A DNA stretch of 64,000 nt, taken from assembly GCA_029717555.1 (NCBI GenBank), contig JAMDHS010000003.1, forward strand, positions 124,001 to 188,000, written 5' to 3'. The notes under the pieces were generated by a model. It saw only the letters and a list, made by a program, of their open reading frames with translations. It had not been told where the DNA came from and did no database searches. A program made the translations under genes and the position numbers. The stretch's first letter is position 1; each line of letters starts with the position of its first letter. Positions 56,058 through 64,000 of this stretch are shown here, in pieces. The stretch comes from Peribolospora baueri. Taxonomy: Eukaryota; Basidiomycota; Peribolosporomycetes; Peribolosporales; Peribolosporaceae.

Positions 56058-56631
56058 TTACGCCTTTGCCTTGGTAGAGTCCTTGGGCGGCTCGATCCAG
56101 GTCTGCCGCGATGAGGGGGCGGAGGATGGGTGGCCAAGGCAGTACGAAAGGACGATGTAAGGATCAGTAAGGTCAGGAGACAGAGTAGTCGCCTGCGTTC
56201 GAGACGACTAGAACTATGTGCGATTTTGAACAAAGCGAAGACCGTTTCTTCATACCGCCTGGCATCCTCTCTGCATGGTCGTTATTCCCTTATCCCCTCT
56301 TCCAACTCCCCTCCCCGGCCCGCAACGCAGACGAGACGATCCCACCAGTGGTTCGCTTCGGAAACTCACCTGTTCACCAGCCTGGCCATTCTGCCAGCGC
56401 TGGAACCTGAGAGCCATTTCGCCTCTGCGCTCGGCCCTGACGCGCTCCTCCTCCTTGAGCGCCGAGCGGGTCGCGCGGGCGGCAACGGAGACGTACTTGT
56501 TGTAGCTGTGGCATCGCAGAAGAGGTTTGCGAAGGGGGAGGATTAGACGGAAGTGCAAAAATACGTCGCTGAGGGGACCTGGGTCCCTGGGATACTCACG
56601 TGAAGAACTGGCGCCACGAAGCGGAGCTCAT
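56058..56631 (-). CDS. ATP15: Mitochondrial ATP synthase subunit epsilon (ATP15)
   Basis: Small subunit of the F1 central stalk, in the mitochondrial matrix; like other family members it lacks a cleavable presequence. Exons 56600-56631, 56370-56505 and 56058-56102, in transcript order, give 70 aa. MSSASWRQFFTYNKYVSVAA is the family N-terminus, with W6 and the YxxY/AAR pattern conserved. SALKEEERVRAERRGEM and FQRWQNGQAGEQ follow, and WIEPPKDSTKAKA ends the protein, as in other basidiomycete sequences known to me. Both introns are supported by conserved junctions (FFT|YNKY and GEQ|TW). A CACGTG at 56770-56775 lies 139 bp upstream. Confidence 0.94.
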
Positions 56632-57139
56632 GATGATGAACGAAGGGAGTGGTGAGGGAAGGGAAGACAGACGGATTGCACCGGCGATCGCTGCCCGTGC
56701 GGGCGCCCGACGACGGCAGAAAGCGGTTCGGCAGGCTGGTTAGGGTTGCCCAACCAAATTCCCACGTACCACGTGACTCACTTCAAGTGCGAGAGGATTC
56801 GTGCCCGTGTTATTTCGTCGTGCAAAGATATTCAGAAGGAGGCAAGGGAAGAGACTGATGAACCGCAGGGAAGTGGGAAGGACAGCGAAAACAGACGAGA
56901 CGGAGGTAGCACTGAGGGAAGGGCAGTCCTCGTATTTCGTAGTCTTACAACAAATGAATCGAAATCCGAGCAAAACGAAAGGGCGGGGAGGAACTGACAA
57001 GGACGAGAGTAGTAATGCAAATGGGGAGAAGGAAGGGGGTCGACGCTGAAGAAGACGAGTGTTCGGGAGACGATCGCCCTGAAATCCTGCCTAGGCAACC
57101 AGTCACGACCCAAACTCATCCAAATCCATCCCGTTCATG
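56632..57139. promoter_or_regulatory. ATP15 upstream / HSF1 downstream region
   Basis: 508 bp between two minus-strand genes. It holds CACGTA followed by CACGTG (56763-56775) about 140 bp upstream of the ATP15 start. No gene. Confidence 0.5.
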
Positions 57140-60100
57140 TCACCGAGTCCCGCCCGTACTTCCCTCCCGAACCTTCTTGTTTGGCCTTACCCCTCCTCCC
57201 GCCATTGTCAGACTCGTTGTCGTAGCGTCCGTCATCACATTCACCCCAGCCTCTTCCGTCCCCGCCGTCACCCAGGGCGGATCTGCGCCGTTCACTCCAT
57301 CCGCTGTTCTTCTTGTCATCGCCCCTAGTCCCTTCACAGCCTCCGCTCCCGTCAAGAGGTCGCTCTCCTGCATGTCGCTCTTTCGTTTCCTGTGTCCAGC
57401 CCTTGTCGCTCCTGAAGGCGTCCTCACACCGGGATTTTCGCTCTCTGCCGAGACCGTTACGGGAGGAGCTCTAGTCTTTCCCTTCGCGGTCACGCTCGTC
57501 GTCCCTGCCGGAGACGCAAGGCCTGATGTGGCCTCAGACCGCGAAAGACTCTCCGCGGGACTATTCGCGGCAGCGGGCCTCCCTGAGCCCATGTACTGAT
57601 TGAGCGAGCTGTTCGGGGACGTGACGCTCGTCGGCTCGAGGATGGGCGTAGCGGTGACGAGAGGGTCCGGGCCGGAGCTGGTGGAGGCGAGGGCGGAAAG
57701 AGAAGACGGGCCGGCTAGAGAAGTGGACGAAATTCCGCTGGCGGTTTCGAAGGAGAAAGGGAAAGATGAAGCGGACGGGGAGGGCATGCTGAACAGGTTC
57801 TCCGGGGAAGAATGGGGAGTTTCAACTGTCGTTCGCCAATATGGCACATGAGTGAAATGGAGAACAAATATCATCAGCCACTTTCCATCTCCCTTCGACG
57901 CATTGCGCCGTTCGTTCCAGCCCGGGATGATCACTTACCGAACTGATTTAAGAACGAGTCCAGATCAAATTCCGGGGCGACCGCTCCATCAGCCTCCGAA
58001 AGCCCTGTTGACCCGGTGCCGCCTCCCACAAACGATGACGACGATGGGATCCCGGCCAATCCCGTCGCGGGCGCAGCTCCAGCGGCACTCGAAACGACGT
58101 TTGGCACATCTTCAACTCCCGCCCCTCCGACTCCACCGGCGTCAGCCACCGTTGTCCTCGCGCCGGGCGCGGATAGACCGACTGAAGTAGCGGCCGTGGC
58201 AGCATCATGTTGCCGGTCTAACGCCAATGCTGCGTCGGTAGCAACGCTCTCGGCTCTCGGGTTGATATTGAGGCTCTCCACTAGGGCGTTGATACTCTTC
58301 GACACGTTGTTCACGTCGGAGGTCGTCTTTTCAAGCCCTTTCGTGTTGTTGTAAAGGGTGGAGAAGGGTGAGAATGCCATGTCCTCGTTCCCTTCGCTTT
58401 GAACTTGGGCTTGCAACTGGCGCTGGAGATGGCCGGGCGTCAGGGTCGCTTCCTTCCGGTTGAGAGGGGACTTCGCGTCAATGCCTTGTGGAGCTCGAGA
58501 GGTAGAAGAGGGAGAGACGGCGGAGGAAGAAGGCCAAGAGAGCATTGGGGCGGAAGGTACGAGGACTTGGGAGAGGGCCTGCAACTGCGATCGTACCGCC
58601 GGATCCGTGAACTGGGGCGAAGCCTGTCGCAGCGCTTCGTGCGCCGCCGAATGTTCTGAAGCTGTGGAACCTCCAGACGGCAACCCATGGAGCCAGGCTG
58701 ATAGCGAAGCTTGGGGTGTGCCCATGGGCATCGGTCCATTGTCCCCACTTCCGCCGCTGTTGTTGGCTGTGGACGTGGAATAGGGGTAAGTGAACCGGTC
58801 CGAGTCGTCAACTGAGTCAAAGTTGAAGGTACCATTAGGCGAGGCAGCTTGGATGACCTGCGAGAGCGCATTCATTGCCGCTGGATCCAGCTTGAACCCC
58901 GTCGGATTAGAGGGGCTCGGAGACCCTCCTCCATTTCCTCCGCCTTGATTCGAGAACAGACTGGCAAAGAACTGCTGTCCACCCTCCGCTTGGGCCAGTG
59001 CTTGGAGCATGTTGGCGAACTGTTGTCCCTGAGTGCTACTCCCTCGCTTCACCCCTGAGCTAGTTCGACCGTCGAACTCGTTTTGTTGCGGAGGCGGGGA
59101 ATAGCCGAGCTGGCTGAAGCGAGTGGAGTCATCCGGCAAACCAGTTGGGGCTTTTTACAATAAAGAATGAAGATAAGTCTCCAGCTTATCTCGAAGATGT
59201 CGAGCCCGATAAGCCGTGGGACATTTTCCCGCCGCCACGTTCACTCACCCTTCGACGAAGATGCGTCTGCACCGTCATCCTGATCATCAAACGGCAATTC
59301 GATCTCCTCGAAATCATCCGAGTTCCCTACTCCGCCCGCGTCCGCGCCAAATACACCTCCGACTTTGCCATCGCCGATGAGCAGTCGGTTCTTCTTCTTC
59401 GGAACCACCGCCACCCTCCTGCCGCTCGCCGCTCCAGCCGCCCCAGCCTCCGTACCGAACACGCCAGCGAGGAAGCGCAGGATGCGATTGATGGTATCCT
59501 GCTGCCGCTTGCTTCGCTGGCGCGACTCGATCGCCTCTTTCCAGAGGTGTTGGTTGCTGTTCTGAAGATGCTTAAGATCCGCGAGAATGGTGTTCTGATT
59601 GCGCTTGATCGTTTGTATCGCCGTCAGTGCCGTCGACAGGTCCAGCGTGCCCGCCGAACCGCTCGAGCCGGAGCCCCCGGCGCTGGCGATAAGTTCGTCA
59701 GAGTGGTCATGCTCATTCGGCATCGGTCGCTTGCGCTGAACAAGCGAAAGCAGCTCCGGCCGACCGCGTTTAAAGTTTTGGTTGTTGAACTCCCAAAGCT
59801 CCATGGTCGAGTCCGAGTCGTGCTTGAGGACGCCTTGATGAAGATGAGGCACCTTATGGAATCCATACATGTTCAGTTGGCGCACGAACGAGGAGAAGTT
59901 GCGATGCTTGAAAAAGCGAGGCACAAGCTCTTCACCGAAGCGGACATGGTTGGGGACTAGTGACGGCCAACGGTCATCCATTATCAGTGAGATAAATTCA
60001 TGAGCTCATTTAGCAGGTCAGACGAGAGAAGACGGAGAGCAAACGCACCGATGAACGACTCGCCGCTAGGAGACCACCTGATCAATTCGTCCGTCGCAGG

Positions 60101-60354
60101 GTCATTCACCATCCTGAGACCGTATAAGGCGCATAAACCAACCCAACCCCCCCAAGGGACAATGGAAAACCAAGCCATACCAAGTCAGCAAAAACCCGTT
60201 GGAGCGGATCAAAGGTTCGACTGGGTGAGGAGGAAATGCAAACGCACGAGTATAGCTTGGAGACAAAAGGCGGCATAGCAGGCGGCCGAGGTACGCCGGA
60301 CTGGATCTGCTTAGCATCTTGACCGGAGTTGTTGGTGCTGCTCCCGCTTGCCAT
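57140..60354 (-). CDS. HSF1: Heat shock transcription factor (HSF1)
   Basis: Trimeric activator that binds nGAAn repeats in heat-shock promoters. Exons in transcript order: 60248-60354, 60049-60113, 59249-59956, 57939-59150 and 57140-57825 (925 aa). The HSF-type winged helix (about residues 28-134) is complete: FVSKLYSMVNDPATDELIRW, SGESFIVPNHVRFGEEL, the recognition helix FKHRNFSSFVRQLNMYGFHK and MELWEFNNQNFKRGRPELL. Two introns cut this domain. A hydrophobic heptad region follows (ALTAIQTIKRNQNTILADLK to INRILRFLAGVFG), the HR-A/B trimerisation domain. An acidic EEIELPFDDQDD segment and a long Gln/Ser/Pro-rich region with QFFASLFSNQ make up the rest, likely activation sequence. It is the only HSF-domain gene in the window. 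Confidence 0.95.
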
Positions 60355-61235
60355 GATGAAGCAAGTAATAGCAGATGGAGTGATTTAACCAACGTTTGTA
60401 TGGTCGGGGGAACCGAAGAACGAGTAACGATGAGAGGTAGTCGGGTCCGGAGATGGGGCGACTTTCGATACTGCCCGTTGGCGACAAAAGGGAGTGGCGA
60501 CAAGGCAAACAGAAAGTTGATCCGGATAAGAAGTTAAAGAGCTAAGATGGTATGCCGTGCGCTTCGAGGTCGTCATTGACTCTGTCCTTCGTCTGGCGTC
60601 GTCTTCGTTCCTCGTCTTGACGCTGCTTCTTTCATCTCACTCTCGCACTGCTGGCCCGAATTTCGTGGTTACCGACCGATCGTAGATTTTCTGCACGTGA
60701 TCGCGATCATGTAGAATTCTAGTTTACCGGTCCGGTCATCTCCGCTTGTGTCCGCCTCCGTCCATAGAAGGACGCCAGAGCATTCCTCACTCCGTTAGCT
60801 CCCGACCACTTGCGCCTTCTCTGTCTCTTCCTGTCTCTTCTGCATTTGAGGGCTGAAGCCCTTATGAGTATATAAGTGGCGCTCCGGGAGCGCCCCCTAT
60901 GTAGCAACCTAAGTGATCCCTCCTCACGTAAGCGTCCGGGACGACGTGAGCTCTCAATCACCGCTTCGGACTAGGGTTACGTCCTTCCTCACCTTGGCGG
61001 AGAGCAGGCGAGTGAAGACGGAGAATGGATCGAACGAGTACGATAGATAGTAAAGAGTCGAGTCGCGCTCACGCAACATAGACATATCGCACACAGGAAG
61101 GAGAGAAGCTGGATGTCGTTGATTTCTTTCGCGCCAAAGAAACGCAAGGCATCACTAGCTCTGGGGTACCACTCATCCTGTCTGCTCGTCCCTCCCGGGC
61201 CTCCTCATAGAACTCGCCGTGCCAAGGTAGCCCCT
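60355..61235. promoter_or_regulatory. HSF1 upstream region with TATA box and paired palindromes
   Basis: 881 bp between HSF1 and the 3' end of RPN8. It contains CACGTG (60694-60699), a palindrome AGGGCTGAAGCCCT (60849-60862), TATATAA (60869-60875) and a second palindrome, GGCGCTCC-G-GGAGCGCC (60878-60894), within 46 bp. The TATA box is in plus orientation, away from HSF1, and no ORF of any length follows it before 61235. It may drive a noncoding transcript or be a relic of a mobile element; neither is shown. Confidence 0.5.
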
Positions 61236-62770
61236 TCATGCCCCCCTTGACTCGTTAGTGTTCTCGCCGCCCTCCTTCTTTCCCATATCTGCCTTTCCCT
61301 TCTCCTTCTCGTCCTCCTTCTTGTCCTTCTTGTCCTTCTCTTCTTCCACCGTCCCGTCCACCAATCCCAACTCTCCCCTCGCGTTTTCCAGCCGGTTGTC
61401 GATCAGCGAATGCAAAGATATAACGGCCCGGATGAGCGAAGAAAGGTAGACGACGAGAAGCTGGTCGTTGGTGGCGATGGAAAAGCCCTTGGAGAGTTCC
61501 GGGGCCTCGAGGTTAGGGAGGAGATTGAAGATATCCTGCAAGTTGTACACGATCTGATGGTTTACCGGCAGCTCGCCTCGGACGACGGCTTGGAGATAGT
61601 CGCGGATTTCCGTCAGACGGGACTGAAGACCTCGGAGCGAGGAGAGCTGCTGTCCGACGCGGGTCGACAGTGTCCCCACCGCCGCGTTGTCTCGCACGTC
61701 GCGCAAGAGGTGCTCTACGCCGATTTCTTCCGCCTCCTCGGCCTCGATCTCGGAAGGGACGTGCATGAACGTCTTTTGCGTTGCCGTTCCGTCCTGAAAA
61801 GAAAGAAATACCAAAGAGAATCGATCTCAATAATGCTGCTCCCTTCGTTTTACCTGCATACCCCTCCAAGTACCCGTCTATCCTCCTCGGATAGATCTGG
61901 AATCGACATCAACCCGGCCTTGGGACTCCAACTCACGTCCTTGATCTCCTCCACAGCAAAGTACGCGTCCGTAGGGATGCCCACGTCCCTCTGTCGCGGG
62001 TCGACGATGACCATGACGGGGCGCGGGATGATCCGTCTGAACAGCTCGTTGATCTCCAGATCCGACGCGCGCAGCTTTGGGCCGGTGTGATACCAGCCGA
62101 CTATCTTTTCTCGGGCTGGAGAGGTGAGGCCGGATTTGAGAGAAGACAGGGGCAAAATGGGGACGCCCAAGTTTTAAGCAAAAGGTCTCCTTCATAGTAG
62201 CCCGAACCACGGGCACACATCATCACGTCCTCAAAATAGTACGACCGAATCATACGCGCATTCTTCCCCGCCAAACGTCTACTCACCGTTCACCTTCTTA
62301 AACATTCCAATCATGCCCTCAATGAAATCATGGTCGAGAAACCAAGTCCTGGGGTCTTTCTCGTCTTCCTCGAAGGGAACGGCAAACGAGTTGGCCACGT
62401 TGATAGTTTTGCCGTTGTCCTGGCCTAGCAACACGCCGACAACGCGCTTTCGGGAACCTGAGCGGGCTGCGTGGTCGGCCTGTGAGAGGGAGAGGGAAAG
62501 ACGAAGGGTCGCGCAGGCTGGTGAGAAGAATTGGGTGATAGGAGAAGAAGCGCATAGGGGAGCCGTCCGAGGCACAGCACTCACAACAGATAGGAGAACG
62601 AGAGGGTGAACTATGACGGTTGTGCTCGAGAGAGCGATCGTCTGCACACAAACGGAGCGCGAAGGAAGCAGAGAGAGCATGAACGAGCGTCACAGAGACG
62701 AAGTCTGTCTGCCCGAGACGAAGCGCGGCAGCAGACGACGACCTACCTCCTCTGTTGTTGCGGCAGGCAT
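61236..62770 (-). CDS. RPN8: 26S proteasome lid subunit RPN8 (PSMD7)
   Basis: Structural MPN-domain partner of the deubiquitinase Rpn11 in the proteasome lid. Exons in transcript order: 62747-62770, 62585-62641, 62287-62479, 61937-62115 and 61236-61793 (336 aa). [52 protein letters not shown] and [12 protein letters not shown] are the MPN core. As in other Rpn8 proteins, the JAMM zinc motif is incomplete, so the subunit is not catalytic. [20 protein letters not shown] and [12 protein letters not shown]-like helices complete the C-terminal domain (here [16 protein letters not shown]), followed by a Lys/Glu-rich tail. The first coding exon is only 24 nt (MPAATTEE). It is divergent from the proteasome core gene PRE6, 434 bp away. 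Confidence 0.95.
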
Positions 62771-63204
62771 GTCTATCAAAGCAGGTCTGCCTCCGTCAGC
62801 TGTCAGAAAAAAGGCAATTGAAGGGGCGAAGGGGCGAAGGAGACGAGCGCTGGATGCTGGAGGTCGATGATGAGCGATGGCAATCAAGCACTCTCCAAAG
62901 TGATCGATGCCGCGCGGCCTGTCCCTCCATCCATCTCCGCTTATCTCCCGCCTTCCCCGTCCAGACGGCCGCGTATGCTCTCCGATCACACCTCAGAGGT
63001 CGACCACACCTCTCATCACCCGTCTCCCTCCTTCCACCACCACTTTCCCTCCCCTTTCCTAATACCTGCCTTCGGCCGTGCTCCTTCACTCAGCGAGCAA
63101 GCACCGCAACCGAGTTGTAAACCCTTTTGTTTTGGCCGACAGGTTCGTTGCGCGACGATCATTTTGGCAGCAAGAGATCCAGAGAAGAGAAGAATTGATC
63201 AGCC
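62771..63204. promoter_or_regulatory. Divergent promoter shared by proteasome genes RPN8 (-) and PRE6 (+)
   Basis: 434 bp between start codons of a lid gene and a core-particle gene. I looked for the yeast Rpn4 element (GGTGGCAAA) on both strands and did not find it, nor a TATA box. Confidence 0.6.
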
Positions 63205-64000
63205 ATGTCAAGGTCTTACGATCGCGGTACGTACTTTTTCCGCCTTTGCGCCCCCTCTTTCTTCGTTAAACGTGGAACAACCCGCGAGGGAGAGATTTGA
63301 GCTGATCAACGCCTTGATCTGCTCGTACTTACTCTCCGATCGCCAGCCCTCACGGTCTTCAGCCCTGACGGACACGTGAGTGAATTACGTCTCCCGTCCT
63401 TGTTAGAGGTGGGAGGTGACGAGTACGTCGAAGCATGGATGCGCTGACACACCTTATCCGTATGCGCGTACTTTCTCATTGCACTTATTGCGCGATCTTC
63501 GTCGTAACAGCTGTTCCAGGTACGTTTGCTTCTGAACGGCCTGTCTCGATTGGTCGGGCAGCGCGGCACTTGCGCTTGTGCTGAATGCATTTCTGACGTC
63601 GGTTCATTTTCTCCGTTGCCTTATAGGTTGAATATGCGCTGGAAGCCGTGAGGAGGGGCACTTGCGCTGTGAGTGGCTGTGTCCTGTCGCGCATCTGTTT
63701 TGGCCTCATAACTTACTTTTATTTTTTTTTGGCTTCCCTTTCATTCCCGGTCTTGCTCATGATCAGGTCGGTGTCAAGGGAAAAGACGTCGTGGTGCTGG
63801 GTGTAGAGAAGAAGAGCGCCCTGCAGCTGCAGGACCCTAGGACGGTGCGCAAAACGGCCATGCTCGACGACCACGTCTGCTTGGCTTTCGCTGGTCAGTA
63901 CATGGACGCGGTCAGCTCGCCCAAGATGCGACTGGGCTTCTGTTCCGCTGGTATCCCTCTCTTACCTTTTGCTCCCTTCGACTTGCTTGTTCTGTTTGCC
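63205..64000 (+). CDS. PRE6: 20S proteasome subunit alpha-4 (PRE6/PSMA7), 3' part beyond the window
   Basis: Alpha-ring subunit of the proteasome core particle. Exons visible: 63205-63226, 63347-63375, 63511-63519, 63627-63668 and 63767-63893. Joined they read [51 protein letters not shown] and on to [10 protein letters not shown], the alpha-4 N-terminus with its gate sequence [12 protein letters not shown]. The LFQ residues, invariant in alpha subunits, come from a 9-nt exon (CTGTTCCAG) flanked by AG and GT. After 63893 (GCTG|GTCAGT) the expected LTADARVL does not appear, so an intron runs to or past the window end and the remaining two thirds of the gene are missing. The phase at the edge is 1. 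Confidence 0.93.

Noticed and set aside
60700-61000. Solo LTR-like fragment around the TATA box upstream of HSF1
   Set aside because: No terminal repeat pair or target-site duplication could be found by eye and there is no second copy in the window, so I do not annotate a mobile element.
1-64000. CRISPR arrays, bacterial operons, ribosome-binding sites, riboswitches
   Set aside because: The window is eukaryotic nuclear DNA. The tandem repeats seen are microsatellites without spacer-repeat structure.

Overview
The window is nuclear DNA of a filamentous or yeast-like fungus, almost certainly a basidiomycete. It is GC-rich. Genes are packed on both strands and most are cut by several short introns (about 45-180 nt) with GTGAGT/GTAAGT donors, CTGAC-like branch sites and CAG/TAG acceptors. 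The proteins are fungal types such as alpha-arrestin, Pns1, Ytp1, an STB6-like protein, striatin, NHX-type exchanger and HSF1. I could not fix the genus; the intron density fits Pucciniomycotina or Exobasidiomycetes better than Ustilago-type smuts, but that is inference. I found no CRISPR array, plasmid or phage feature and no intact transposon.

Layout: SRP receptor alpha (+, 88-2688); an intron-containing tRNA-Pro(AGG) (2971-3075); bc1 assembly chaperone CBP3 (+); seven-knuckle zinc protein GIS2/CNBP (-); nucleoside hydrolase (+); peroxisomal acyl/oxalyl-CoA synthetase (-); STB6-like protein (+); Iec1-like C2H2 protein with a long Gly-Gln repeat (+); ATP synthase subunit f (+); Pns1/CTL transporter (-); a large single-exon protein kinase (-); alpha-arrestin (-); ESCRT-II SNF8 (+); striatin (-); Na+/H+ exchanger NHX1 (+); Ytp1-like membrane protein (-); HOPS/CORVET subunit VPS11 (-); CENP-H (+); ATP synthase epsilon (-); heat shock factor (-); proteasome RPN8 (-); proteasome alpha-4 PRE6 (+, running off the right edge).

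These are mostly conserved housekeeping genes, and I see no operon-like new system. Two themes recur. Endosome and ubiquitin-directed traffic is represented by alpha-arrestin, SNF8, NHX1 and VPS11. Protein turnover and stress is represented by HSF1 and the head-to-head RPN8/PRE6 pair. Several pairs are divergent with short shared promoters (VPS11/CENP-H 259 bp, arrestin/SNF8 312 bp, GIS2/nucleoside hydrolase 330 bp, RPN8/PRE6 434 bp).

The most unusual observations are in gene structure: a start codon split by an intron in GIS2, a 9-nt microexon in PRE6, intron placement inside five zinc knuckles of GIS2, a GC-AG intron, a roughly 200-bp hexanucleotide tract coding (Gly-Gln)n, a six-copy degenerate motif in the arrestin tail, and pentanucleotide microsatellites in the three longest intergenic regions. 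Exon coordinates were read by eye from splice consensus, phase and family alignment from memory; no search or RNA evidence was available.
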